Of a stretch of DNA of 64,000 nucleotides, positions 1 to 9,592 are shown one piece after another. The translations under genes were made by a program, and so were the position numbers. Source of the DNA: Tritrichomonas musculus (lineage: Eukaryota > Parabasalia > Tritrichomonadida > Tritrichomonadidae). The first letter of the stretch is position 1. Each line of letters starts with the position of its first letter. The notes beneath the pieces were generated by a model. The model did no database searches. It was not told the origin of the DNA and saw only the letters and a program-made list of their open reading frames with translations. Location of the stretch: contig JAPFFF010000021.1 in assembly GCA_039105265.1 (NCBI GenBank), positions 2,356,001-2,420,000 on the forward strand. Reading direction: 5' to 3'.

Positions 1-575
1 AACTTCCAAATATTTTATTGCATCTAGTAAATGATATTAGAGAAAAATTAACAGATTTATCCCAATATGGTGATGTAATTAAGCTTGATTTGCAAAACCC
101 TAAACCAGTGCTAGAAATTATATATTCACATATAACAGAATTAGAAGTTAAATTGGCTGAATTTATCACAGAAATATGTGATAAAATTAAGGATTTTTGC
201 AAAAAAATTAAAAATGCTATTGTTCCAATTATTTTGAATCATTTTGATTCAATCAAACAAATTATATCATCAAATAAAGAAACCCAAATTATGAATTTGA
301 AGAAAATATCTGATTTTAATAAATCCCATCAAAATGATCTAGAAAATGTCTTAAATGAAGCTATAAAAAAGAATATTATTCCTGATTTTTACAGTAAAGA
401 ATTTTCACAAATGGTTAATGAAATTGCACATTTTAAGCATTTGGTTCAATTGGTCAAGCTTGCATGCCAAATTGAAAGAAGAATAAATGACAATATTGGA
501 ATATTTAATATTGATTTGGCTATTGTTCAAAGCAAAGAATCCTATTATGAATATAACATCCATATAATTGTTTAA
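1..575 (+). CDS. C-terminal part of an unrecognised protein, 5' end outside window
   Basis: The reading frame is open from the left edge of the window to a TAA at 573-575. The first possible start inside is only a TTG at 18, so the gene very probably begins upstream. The visible 185 or so residues are predicted mostly helical and amphipathic, with runs such as EFITEICDKIKDFCKKIKN that suggest coiled-coil or helical bundle structure. No catalytic motif, membrane segment or signal peptide is visible. I do not recognise the family. Codon use is AT-rich like the rest of the window, so it looks native and functional as far as it can be seen. Confidence 0.5.
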   Translation, partial: LPNILLHLVNDIREKLTDLSQYGDVIKLDLQNPKPVLEIIYSHITELEVKLAEFITEICDKIKDFCKKIKNAIVPIILNHFDSIKQIISSNKETQIMNLKKISDFNKSHQNDLENVLNEAIKKNIIPDFYSKEFSQMVNEIAHFKHLVQLVKLACQIERRINDNIGIFNIDLAIVQSKESYYEYNIHIIV

Positions 576-660
576 TTTTCAATAAAATTTTCAATTTTTA
601 TCAGTGTTTGAAATTACACGAATTAGTTCATTTTTGCATCATTTATATGTAATATTTGAA

Positions 661-714
661 TTTAAGAGAGGAATAAAAGTTTGAAATATTTTAAACTTTT
701 GTTCCTCTCTTAAA
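661..714. repeat. 54-bp hairpin downstream of the first gene
   Basis: Near-perfect inverted repeat: arms TTTAAGAGAGGAA and TTCCTCTCTTAAA, extended inward by AAAAGTTT/AAACTTTT with one mismatch each side, and a loop of about 10 bases. It lies about 90 bases after the stop of the preceding gene. It may be a 3'-end structure or a tiny MITE remnant; sequence alone does not decide. The remainder of 576-1201 is AT-rich and includes an A tract of more than 30 bases near 910-942; no gene is seen there. Confidence 0.6.
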
Positions 715-910
715 AAGTGATTTTCACTACTTTACAAAATATTTATTGGTATAGTATCGTGAAAAAGTAGATAGCATCGTGAAATAGTAGATAACTAACC
801 TTTACTTTTTTTACTTCACATTTTTTATTAACGGATTTTTAACGTAACTTTTTTTAAAATTCGTAAAAAAAAGCCTTTTTTTAAAAAAGGGTGTATTTAT
901 ATTTTTTAGA

Positions 911-944
<34 letters not shown>

Positions 945-1201
945 AAAAAATTATTTTATAATTTATAAAATCAGTAATATTTATAATTATATTTTGAGTG
1001 ATAGGACAAAAAAAGATATTTATGATGAATATTGAGTTTTCTTTACTTAATTCCTCAAAAATTCTCAATGCAATTGATTGGTATTCGCATGTTGTGTATT
1101 TCTGATAATTCATTATTGTTTGATCATTTGTTTTCGAGTTGAAATTAAATTTTAATCTTTACAATTTTTGGACAATCGTTTTTTTCTACGCCACTTTTTG
1201 A

Positions 1202-1426
1202 ATGGTAGCTACTCAAATGTCAATGAATTGTGAAGTTTCAATTGTACTTTACCAAATTGTCCCAGCAGTTGATGAAGACAACTAAATTAACGTCGTCAAC
1301 GTAGATCAAGATGAGAATCAAAACCAATATGATATTGAAAGTAATAGTACAGAATCATATGATAGTTATTTTGACCAAGTGATTCGCGAAAGTGACCTCT
1401 ACGTTGAAAACGAAATCTTATTTTGA
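1202..1426 (+). pseudogene. Short decayed ORF with one in-frame TAA
   Basis: Reading from the ATG at 1202 gives 27 sensible codons, a TAA at 1283-1285, then 46 further codons in the same frame ending at TGA 1424-1426. The second half is Asn/Asp/Glu/Ser rich, which is unlike random AT-rich sequence. The sequence just upstream (about 1165-1200, containing CTACGCCACTTTTTGAATGG) is repeated at 35440-35470, so the fragment probably belongs to a mobile element whose edge is that shared sequence. The family is not recognised; the acidic tail would fit the C-terminus of a transposase, but this is inference. Confidence 0.35.
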
Positions 1427-2269
1427 AAAATATGTTACTATATTTTGTTTATTATATATTACTATTATTTACTAAATCCTTTATGTGACTAATAATATTT
1501 TCATATTTGTTTTTTATATTCCTATTCATTTATTTGAATATTTTTATATATACATCATTCTGTGCTATTTGTTGAATTTAATTTCTTTATATAATTTTCC
1601 AGATGAAAAACATTTGATTCTTATTTCCTCTTTTTATGCAATACTATTCAAAAATTTTTACACTTATTTATTCATTAAAAGAGTTTGCTAAAAATAAAAA
1701 CTTTTTTATGAAAAGTGTTTACTAAATTTCCTTTAAAGGTAATTTATGTAGAAGAATTTTCTCTTGATTTTCTAAGAGGAGGAAAAAAAAATTTTTCAGC
1801 TGTCAAATTTAATAAAACTTATAGGATATGCTTATCATCAATAGTGAACTAGAATTATAGGTAAGTTATTGATTTTCGACTGACAGTTTTTGAGAAAATC
1901 GAACTTTTTCATCTCCGCTAGAATGACAAAAAACAAAGCAAAATGGATTTATTTGATTCCATTTTATATAAATATAAGCAAAACATCTATATAATTAATA
2001 TCAGCCTTTTATCATAAAACCATCTTATGATATTTTGATATGTTTTTGGAATAAAGGTGTATGAATCACCCAAGCTAAATTTATCATTATAATTTAAATT
2101 AGTATAGTTAGTACTAAAATTAAATATAATTTATTCTGTAGATAGTTATTTAGAAATAGATAAAATTGATTTACAAAGTTTGGGTCATTCAAATTTTCAA
2201 TGTGTTCATTCAATTTTAATCAGAATAAAAATCGCTATAAATATAGATATATCATTTTTACTGAATTAA
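1427..2269. other. AT-rich intergenic stretch, no gene seen
   Basis: About 840 bases without a convincing reading frame. It is AT-rich with simple-sequence character. No tRNA, inverted repeat or recognisable remnant was found by reading. Confidence 0.4.
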
Positions 2270-2720
2270 AGATTTGGTGAACTTAATATTTCTGGTATTT
2301 TTGAACTTAACAAGAACTCATATTCTGAAAAATTGTTTGAAAGTCAAATATAATTATAATCTTTAATATCAGAAACGGGGACTACTGTATAATTACTATC
2401 GTAATTGTCAATTATATCACTAACATTTTGCAGATCACAAAATTCTGGTGTTCTTTTGTAAAATTGATGGAAAAAATTGAAAAAATTTTCTAATTCAATT
2501 TCATGCTTGATTTCTTTTGTTTCTTTTTTGTGACATTTGCAACATTTTTGATAATATCTCCAAGAATCAGATATTTTTCAGTTAAATTTGTGTTTTGGTC
2601 AATGATTTCATTAAAAGAATTTTGGTTTTGATTCAAAAAGCATTCTGATGGTTAGGTGTGTTCATTAAATTCAATTCTGATTGCTTTTCATCTATTTCAT
2701 GCTCAATTCATTTGAGTTTA
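2270..2720 (-). pseudogene. Frameshifted coding remnant, family unknown
   Basis: On the minus strand, pieces in different frames read as typical protein: first SECFLNQNQNSFNEIIDQN and so on, then after a frameshift a Lys/Glu-rich piece with two CxxC-like cysteines (CCKCHKKETKEIKHE) running into ELENFFNFFHQFYKRTPEFC. An in-frame TGA and several frame changes interrupt it. It sits immediately left of the TA-flanked element that begins at 2789. I do not recognise the family; coding origin is inferred from composition over about 130 codons. Confidence 0.35.
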
Positions 2721-2788
2721 AGCGCGCTTCTACTTAGTTCACTCATATTACAAAGTATGTTAAATTTTATTCAAAAAAATGTAAACTA

Positions 2789-3757
2789 TAGTAGTGTCGA
2801 TAAGTGGCCACGCTCTCAATTAAGTGGCCACGGTGATTTGACAATCAACTCCACTAAAATTATTAGGGAATAGAATGGCATGCTCTCAATTTTGTAAAAA
2901 ATTCAAAGGATATAAATTTTTATTCCCGTGGCCATCTTTAAGGTGTCAGAAAATAAGAAATTCATTTCAATAATGTAGGTGTAAAATGACACACTCACAA
3001 TTTCCTACTTTTTCTTAAGAAAAATGTGGATGCAAAAATTCGTTTTTAAGGTGTCAAAAAAATTAAAATCCACTCAAATAATTGTGGTATAAAACGGCAT
3101 TATGGTGCCGTTTATTTGAATAAAAAGATCAATAAAATTCAATGAGTAACCACTATTTTCTTCTCAAAAATTATCTGCATTTATGAAGTCATAACTCAGC
3201 ATCATCTAGTCCCTGCCTTCTTACGTTCGCTATATCGACATTCCAAAAATAAATTGCTGATGCTTTTCTCAGCATCAATTTGATACCTACATTTATTTAC
3301 TGAAAAGCAGCAGCTTTATTCTCTAATATCGCTTTTAAACTTATTCAGGATCTTATTTTTTACTAGCGCTATCAAGAAAATCAACAAAACAAATCATTAA
3401 ATCCAACTAATGCTTTCATTTGGATGGTCTTATCCTGATTCAAAGAAACATTACCCTCTAATAATTACTAAATATCGATCTAAAAGATTAGAAAGAAATA
3501 ATGATAAGTTAGATCAAACTTTTGTTTTGCTGATTTTGTTTTGATTGTATTAGTAAAAATTAAGATATTGATTCTTGATTATACAATGTAAAAGATTAAT
3601 AAATAAGTTAATTGATCTCTAATTATTATTAATTAATCACGAATATTGATAGAAATTGTATATTTTTGCTATTTTATTTTTCATTTTTAAATCTTTTTGA
3701 ATTAATCTGACACCGTGGCCACTTAATTGAGAGCGTGGCCACTTATAGACACTACTA
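2789..3757. mobile_element. 969-bp non-autonomous element with 47-bp terminal inverted repeats, TA target duplication
   Basis: The left end (2789-2835) starts TAGTAGTGTCGATAAGTGGC and continues through two GTGGCCAC motifs. The right end (3711-3757) is its inverted copy with a single mismatch in 47 bases (g versus t at the eleventh base). TA flanks both sides (2787-2788 and 3758-3759), the target duplication used by Tc1/mariner/pogo-type transposases. There is no transposase-sized ORF inside, so it is a MITE-like passenger needing a transposase elsewhere. Its left interior is made of degenerate units related to the terminus (see the repeat at 2840-3110). Confidence 0.8.
2840..3110. repeat. Degenerate ~109-bp tandem repeat inside the TA element
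   Basis: Three successive units can be aligned by eye: each begins near GGTG(T)(C)A, passes through a TCCACT/TCATT block and reaches an AATGGCATGCTCTCAATT-like block. The clearest anchors are TTTAAGGTGTCA at about 2937 and 3046 and the GGCATGCTCTCAA / GACACACTCACAA pair at about 2878 and 2987, giving a period close to 109. The unit shares words with the terminal repeat (GTGGCCA, GCTCTCAATT), so the interior appears to have grown from the terminus. Confidence 0.55.
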
Positions 3758-3759
3758 TA

Positions 3760-4371
3760 CTCATTTTTTCTGAGAATTTGCAATTGGGATTTATTTTCGT
3801 TAATATCTAAAAATTCAGCAGTCGAAATTAAATATGTTCCATGAATAGATATTTTATAAACATAATAAATTTGATTTATCAATCTTAATTTACTTTTGAC
3901 AGCTGAGATTTCTCTGTTTTTTATTTCAATATATTTCAATTGGTATTCCTAAAATATATTTTTAAATTAAATTAAATATACATTTATAAAATGATATATA
4001 TGATAATATAATTAATATGATTATTTTAAATCAAGATATATCTATTTTATTTTTTTCGGTTTTTTTTAAAAAATATGTATATCTTGGAAACCAAAATAAT
4101 TTAAGTAAGCAATTTTTGCTTTTTTATTAATATGAAACATATTATTATATTTTAATATATATTGTTTTTAATATGGGGGAAAAAAATTTTTTTTCCACCT
4201 TTATTTTCTATCAAATTTTGATAAACTTTTTAATAAAAAAAATTTTTTTAAAAAAAAATTTCAAATTGAATTATAAAAACACCAAACTATTTTTTTATTG
4301 ATTTATAGACCTTAGTCACTTAAACATTTCATTTTTTAAAAAAGTTCTAAAGTTAAATAACTTATATTGAT
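3760..4371. other. AT-rich intergenic region upstream of the BspA-like gene
   Basis: No gene seen. The last 300 bases are very AT-rich with A and T runs and presumably carry the promoter of the gene starting at 4372; no distinctive initiator was recognised. Confidence 0.4.
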
Positions 4372-5583
4372 ATGATAAAAACAATTAATATTGATAATAG
4401 TATTGAGAAAATTACAATCTCATCAGAAGTAAACAATATAGATGATTTTATTTTCAAGAATTTTATGTCATTAAAAGAAGTTATAATATTATCATCAATC
4501 AATAAGATTAGAGCAAATTGTTTTGAAGGATGCAGTTCATTAAGAGAAATAACAATTCCATCTTCTGTCAAAAGTATAGATGATTATGCATTTAGCGGTT
4601 GTTCATCAATTATTAACATAATAATTCCATCCTTGGTTACTGAAATTGGTAATTATGCATTCAATAGATGCAAATCATTAATATCAATATCAATTCCATC
4701 TTCTGTCAAAAAAATTGGAAAATATGCTTTCAATTGTTGCTCATCATTGTTAGAAATATCAATTAATTCAAATATAAATGAAATTGATGATTATACATTT
4801 TACAATTGTAAATCATTAATCAATATTGAAATTCCAAGCTCAGTAAATAGCATCGGAAATTACGCATTTAGTGGATGTAGATCATTAGAATCAATAACAT
4901 TACCATCAACAGTCTTATCAATTGGAGAATATATATTTGAAAGATGCACATCTTTAAAGATATTCACATTCAAAACATCAATAATCAAAAGAATAGGTGC
5001 TGGTTCATTCTCAAATTGCACATCATTGAAAAAAATTGAAATTCCAAATTCAATCAAAATAATTGAAGAGAACACATTCAAAAATTGCTTGTCTTTAGAA
5101 GAAATAAGAATTCCAGAATCAGTCGGAGTTATTGGAGAAAAAGCATTTAGTGGATGTTCATCATTAACAGAAATAGAAATTCCAAAATTAGTAGTATTAA
5201 TTAAATATGGAACCTTTTTCAATTGTACTTCATTGAAAAAAATAACAATTTATTCATCAATTGCAAAAATTGAAGATTATGCATTCTACAAATGTGTCTC
5301 ATTATCAAAAATAGAATTATCAAATACATGGTTGGAAGAAATCGGAAATTACGCATTTTTTGAATGCAAATCTTTGACAAAATTGAAATTTCCAATCGAT
5401 TTAAAAAGAATTGGTGACTTTGCTTTCAAAAATTGCTCATCATTGGATATAATATCAATTCCAAAATATTTTTTATATGCTGGTAAAGATTGTGTTGAAG
5501 GATGTGCATTATTAGCAACAGATATTAAGGAAGAATTAATAGATTTGCACAGATATCCAAAAAGAATATTTTACAATTTTTAA
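4372..5583 (+). CDS. BspA-like leucine-rich repeat protein
   Basis: A 403-residue protein built almost wholly of about fifteen 23-residue repeats of the BspA/TpLRR type, with the pattern (C)SSLxEIxIPSSVxxIGxYAFxxC, from about residue 25 to 385. In trichomonads these families occur as very large sets, and some members act as surface or adhesion proteins. No signal peptide or membrane segment is visible here, so surface location is not supported by this sequence. Repeats have diverged from one another at both protein and DNA level, unlike the copy at 54.7 kb. The ATG at 4372 follows an AT-rich leader and precedes the first repeat with only a short cap. The C-terminal cap contains CVEGCALLATDIKEEL. 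Confidence 0.9.
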   Translation: MIKTINIDNSIEKITISSEVNNIDDFIFKNFMSLKEVIILSSINKIRANCFEGCSSLREITIPSSVKSIDDYAFSGCSSIINIIIPSLVTEIGNYAFNRCKSLISISIPSSVKKIGKYAFNCCSSLLEISINSNINEIDDYTFYNCKSLINIEIPSSVNSIGNYAFSGCRSLESITLPSTVLSIGEYIFERCTSLKIFTFKTSIIKRIGAGSFSNCTSLKKIEIPNSIKIIEENTFKNCLSLEEIRIPESVGVIGEKAFSGCSSLTEIEIPKLVVLIKYGTFFNCTSLKKITIYSSIAKIEDYAFYKCVSLSKIELSNTWLEEIGNYAFFECKSLTKLKFPIDLKRIGDFAFKNCSSLDIISIPKYFLYAGKDCVEGCALLATDIKEELIDLHRYPKRIFYNF

Positions 5584-5701
5584 AATTTTAAAAATCAATC
5601 ATTGATCTAATAAAAATTTTAAATTTTTCGATATTTTAATATTAACAATTTTTAAAATTTAATTCTTCAATTGATATATCAAGAATAAGCTTTTGAATAC
5701 A

Positions 5702-5735
5702 CACTTTTTGAGAGAGAGAGAAAACTCAAAAAGTG
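5702..5735. repeat. CACTTTTTGAG hairpin 3' of the BspA-like gene
   Basis: Perfect 11-bp arms CACTTTTTGAG (5702-5712) and CTCAAAAAGTG (5725-5735) with a 12-base purine-rich loop. The same arms recur at 28847-28883, 28983-29009 and 29103-29129, so this is a dispersed hairpin family. The rest of 5584-6013 holds no gene; an A tract lies near 5958-5979. Confidence 0.65.
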
Positions 5736-6013
5736 AGTTCGATTCTGATGTTTACGGATTTTTTGAAAGCATGCTAATTACTCAATTTTTTATTCATGAA
5801 AAAATAGTGATGATTGATGAATATTTTCACGAATTACGAGTGTTTGACAGACATTGATTTTTGTGAGGTTCTTTTCTGAACTTTTTGATATGAAAAATTT
5901 TAGTCAGCAATCTAAATTTTTTCAGAATAATTGAACAAGAACTATGACAACCGACATGGAAAAAAAAAAAAAAAAAAAATAAAATAAAATAAAATTTTAT
6001 TTTTATTTAATAC

Positions 6014-7210
6014 ATGAATGCATACTGTACTGATATTCCTGGAGAATTCATATGTCCTCTTACTCAGCAAGTGATGAGAGTTCCTTATCAAATGCCCGAC
6101 ACTTTTACATACGAAAAAGAAGCAATTGAAAAAGCATTAACAAACAAGAAGATATCACCAATGACCAGAGTTCCAATGAAATTTGAAGATGGACAAATTA
6201 ATTTTCAATTATTAAATGAAATTGATAAATCTCGTCAAAAGCTACGACCAAAAACGACTTCAATCAAAGTTTGTGACACAGAACTTATTGAGATGCTACT
6301 CAGCACCAAAACTTTGTTAGGAAAAGGTGCAACATCCACTGTTTACAGAGTGAATAATTGCTACACAAAGAAAGGCTTTCTCTGTTTGAAAATATTGAGC
6401 GATGATCTTTTTAAATGCTTAACTGTAAAACCGCCAAAGCAACCAAAAAGAGAAACAATCTGGGATGAAGAAGAAGATCAAGAACAGGAACAGGAAGAAG
6501 AAGTAAAATTCGACTTTGAAATTGTTCATAAACTTTTCAAAGAATACGAAATATTAAATAATCTCAATCATCCAAACATTATTAACGTTTTTGGCTTCTA
6601 CAATGGCGATCAAAATCATAATCCAGCAATTCTTCTTGAGTACTGCAAGTTTAACTTAGAAAAAGTTATCAATGATGTCGATGATATTTATCTCATTTCT
6701 TTCATCTACGAAATTTGTTCAGCAATGAGGTTTGTTCATGACCATAATATCATCCATCGAGACTTAAAAATGAAAAATATCCTTGTAAACATTAAAAAAC
6801 ACATAAAAATTTGCGATTTTGGAATCTCAAAAATCATGGATTTGACAACTTTGACTTCAATGACACACGGAATTGGAACTCTGGCATTCATGGCACCTGA
6901 GATTTTCAACACTGAAAACAAATATGATGAAAAAGTTGATGTTTATTCATTCGGCGTTGTAATGTATTACATTCTCACTAAAGGACTTTATCCTGAATTC
7001 AAAGGAACAGGACAATATAAGTCATTATTGCTACCTCAAAGCATTAATGAGTTATCACAATCTATTATCAAAAGATGCTGGTCTATTTTACCTGAAGAAC
7101 GACCAAGTTTTAATGAGATATTATATATGATCGTTAATAACAATTTCATGTTGATTGATGGAATTGAAAATCAGCTACCAAAACTTAAAGAACACTTAGG
7201 ATTAGATTGA
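6014..7210 (+). CDS. U-box domain protein kinase (TKL-like)
   Basis: A 398-residue protein. Residues about 10-72 match a U-box (GEFICPLTQQVMRVP ... SPMTRVPM), the E2-binding fold of ubiquitin ligases. Residues about 98-372 form a protein kinase: glycine loop GKGATSTVYRV (103-113), Lys126 in CLKIL, HRD at 248-250 in HRDLKMKNIL, DFG at 268-270, APE at 294-296 and the RCW...RPSF block near 354-365. All catalytic residues are present, so it should be active. An acidic insert (about 148-165, Glu/Asp/Gln) lies between the ATP lysine and helix C. U-box plus kinase fusions are best known as plant receptor-like cytoplasmic kinases, but there the U-box is usually C-terminal. A Ser/Thr kinase that may also ubiquitinate is the likely role; substrate unknown. 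Confidence 0.85.
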   Translation: MNAYCTDIPGEFICPLTQQVMRVPYQMPDTFTYEKEAIEKALTNKKISPMTRVPMKFEDGQINFQLLNEIDKSRQKLRPKTTSIKVCDTELIEMLLSTKTLLGKGATSTVYRVNNCYTKKGFLCLKILSDDLFKCLTVKPPKQPKRETIWDEEEDQEQEQEEEVKFDFEIVHKLFKEYEILNNLNHPNIINVFGFYNGDQNHNPAILLEYCKFNLEKVINDVDDIYLISFIYEICSAMRFVHDHNIIHRDLKMKNILVNIKKHIKICDFGISKIMDLTTLTSMTHGIGTLAFMAPEIFNTENKYDEKVDVYSFGVVMYYILTKGLYPEFKGTGQYKSLLLPQSINELSQSIIKRCWSILPEERPSFNEILYMIVNNNFMLIDGIENQLPKLKEHLGLD

Positions 7211-7721
7211 ATTGTTATATAACAAACATTCCAAATAAAATATTCAAAATACAATAATATTATTTATATTTTTTTTTTTTTTTTAAGATTTCTTTCATTT
7301 TCAAACTGCTTGCAGATCACTCTTTTGATTGGGAAATAATAATTAATGATCACTCAATTAAATCATTCAAATTAAATATAGGAATGATCACTAAAAGAAT
7401 ATATAGATTTATTATATAACAAGGTGAAAATAATTATTCATTTAAAATCAATATTGCAGGTATAAATGATTGTATTTTTTATTCAAAATCCGATTTTATT
7501 TAGTTAGGCAGAATAATCTTTTTTATTCCAATTCAAGTTCCAAACAGCATTAACACAATTAAACTGAATATTTTGTTCAAATAGAATTAGGATTAATAGG
7601 GTTCTTTTTAATTTTCTATTATTCGTACGTTTAAGTTAAATATCACTGTTATGGTCAAAATTGACCTCAAAAATAATAAACAATTTAACCTAAAACGTTT
7701 ATATAAACGTTATTATTTTAT
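7211..7721. other. Intergenic region with a GGTCAA-AA-TTGACC inverted repeat
   Basis: No gene is seen between the kinase and the mucin-like gene. At 7653-7666 lies an inverted repeat with 6-bp arms GGTCAA and TTGACC around AA, about 55 bases before the ATG at 7722. It resembles the perfect palindrome AAGGTCAATATTGACCTT duplicated at 48.26 kb, so it may be a shared protein-binding site; that is inference. Confidence 0.35.
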
Positions 7722-8390
7722 ATGAAATCTTTTTTACATGCTCTATCATTAATTTTATCTACAAATGCTACAATTAGCTCACCAAATTTTTTTTCTATTC
7801 GGCCGAATATTGCTTTTTCATTAATACCTCGCTTTTCATATAATTATTTTTCAATTAAAGATTTTAACTTTAAAAACGGATTTAAAAGAAAGATAGATGA
7901 ACACACACAAAATATTCAATTTTCAAAACGTTTATTGAATCAATCTTATATTCCTCCCCCGCCAACAAGAAGTCCGTTTCCAAGACCAACTCAATCACCA
8001 ACAGCATCGCAATCTCCTTCGCCTTCATCTTCCCCTTCACAATCGCCTTCTGCTTCAGCATCTCCATCAGCATCACAATCGCCAAGCGCTTCACAATCAC
8101 CAACTGCTTCCGAATCACCAATTGCAACACGATCACCCGTAGCAACACCAACTTATATTGAACGAAGTTCAGCTCACAAGGGTAAATTTTATATTACTTT
8201 TGTTGCTATTGTTTGCGCTGTTGTTGTCGTAATTGTTATTATTGTCGTAGTTGTAGTTCTTGTTAGAAGGAAAAGAAACAGAATATATCCAAAAACAGAT
8301 TCAGACGAAGCTGAGCCTGAAGGAGTTGCTGTTGTAGTTAATCGTATTTATAGTAATAACACAGACGTTGTTGAAGCAGATGAACCTTAG
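7722..8390 (+). CDS. Single-pass membrane protein with Ser/Pro-rich (mucin-like) stalk
   Basis: 222 residues. A short N-terminal hydrophobic stretch (FLHALSLILSTNATISS) could be a weak signal peptide. Residues about 78-143 are a low-complexity Ser/Pro/Ala/Thr stalk of SPSASQ/SPTASE units, a typical O-glycosylation substrate. Residues about 157-181 are a strong transmembrane helix rich in Val/Ile, followed by basic RRKRNR and a short acidic tail carrying two NRIY motifs that could serve in sorting or phosphorylation. The layout (stalk, one TM, short tail) matches the C-terminal half of trichomonad surface adhesin-type proteins, but no ligand-binding ectodomain precedes the stalk, so it may be a shortened relative. 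Coding is clear; the exact role is unknown. Confidence 0.75.
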   Translation: MKSFLHALSLILSTNATISSPNFFSIRPNIAFSLIPRFSYNYFSIKDFNFKNGFKRKIDEHTQNIQFSKRLLNQSYIPPPPTRSPFPRPTQSPTASQSPSPSSSPSQSPSASASPSASQSPSASQSPTASESPIATRSPVATPTYIERSSAHKGKFYITFVAIVCAVVVVIVIIVVVVVLVRRKRNRIYPKTDSDEAEPEGVAVVVNRIYSNNTDVVEADEP

Positions 8391-8639
8391 AACTGTTTTC
8401 TATTTTCTTTCTTTTTTTTTATTTTGTTAATAAAGTGATTATGTTTTCGAATTTTTTACGATCATATTTTTTATTTATATGTGGCATTTCAAACTCAAGT
8501 AGGAGAATGACCAAATGCTATATACTTTATAGTTATTTTTCATAAAATCAATAAATATTGAAGACATTATTTGAATAATAATACAAATGTTATCATGCTA
8601 TAAAATATTTATTATAGAAATGCACAATTAGGACAAATT

Positions 8640-9323
8640 TTAGTTATTGGAACGGAAAAAGACGGAAAGTAAAAATATTAATAAACTGAAACCAAGGGAA
8701 AAATATAAAATAAAGTTGACCCTATCTCGGTTCCATCGAACATCAATACTTTCACCATCATTGTTAACAACATATTTATCTGATAAATGGATTGCTATCT
8801 TGATTTGTTCTTCTGTAAAACCATCAAACTCTTTCTGATTTAAAACGTCTTTGATACTAAAAACTGTCTTCTTACCAATTAATTCTTCAATGCGAGGAAT
8901 AATTTCAATAGATCGTTCATTAGGACTATTATACTTAATACAAAGGTCTTTATACAAGTAAGAACCTTCAACACAGTGATATTTGGTACCATTGCATATA
9001 GCATTAGATGGACATTTAATACAATCTGGTTCAAAATTTTCAACGTCGTCACAGTAGTTAACTCCAACAAGTGTTCGTGAAACTGTTAGAATTAATAAAA
9101 ACGTTAAAATCAAAAATGTATAAAATGTGATATTTGAAATCAAAAATCGTTCATACCAAGGAGTAATTTGGTTTCTCTTTGGTGATCTTAAAGGAGAAAA
9201 CTTTGGTGTGGGTGACCTTGATCTAGAGCGTTGTGGTGTAGGTGTTGAGCCACGTGAACTCGTTTCATATTCAACTGGATCAAATATCGAATCTGGAGTC
9301 TTTGGGAGAACTTTTTTTGGCAT
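8640..9323 (-). CDS. Man1/Src1 (Heh)-like inner nuclear membrane protein
   Basis: 227 residues. The N-terminus (1-55) is rich in SP/SR motifs (RSRSRSPTPKFSPLRSPKR) and would face the nucleoplasm. TM1 is about residues 64-85. Next comes a luminal segment with the cysteine pattern C..C..CPSNAIC..........C..GSYLYKDLC (91-128) followed by a small alpha/beta region, then TM2 at about 203-222. Two membrane segments flanking a CPxxAxC-type luminal domain is the layout of the Man1-Src1p-C-terminal domain found in yeast Heh1/Heh2 and animal MAN1/LEM2. A LEM/HeH motif is not evident at the N-terminus, and the protein is short. Function would be nuclear envelope organisation and chromatin or nuclear pore tethering. 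Assignment rests on pattern and topology; moderately sure. Confidence 0.6.
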   Translation of the reverse strand: MPKKVLPKTPDSIFDPVEYETSSRGSTPTPQRSRSRSPTPKFSPLRSPKRNQITPWYERFLISNITFYTFLILTFLLILTVSRTLVGVNYCDDVENFEPDCIKCPSNAICNGTKYHCVEGSYLYKDLCIKYNSPNERSIEIIPRIEELIGKKTVFSIKDVLNQKEFDGFTEEQIKIAIHLSDKYVVNNDGESIDVRWNRDRVNFILYFSLGFSLLIFLLSVFFRSNN

Positions 9324-9592
9324 TTAATCAAATATTTATATATCCAATTTATTAATAAACGGAATTTATTCAAAATAATCGTTATATAAAATACAAGTAG
9401 TTAACTATTTTAGCCTATTAGCTTTTTTTATTAGAATATTTTAAACTGTGTAATACAAACATTTTGTTAAAAAAATAACCAAAGAGACAGAAAAATTGGA
9501 ATGAAATCATTTTATTTTTCTCCAATTTCTTATTTTTTTTAAACAAATAATAAACTATTCAAAGTAGATCTTCTTTTTTATCTCAAATAAAA

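Noticed and set aside
811-1113. 100-codon minus-strand ORF with a long Phe run
   Set aside because: It is produced by the A tract at about 910-942 read on the other strand; no coding composition otherwise.
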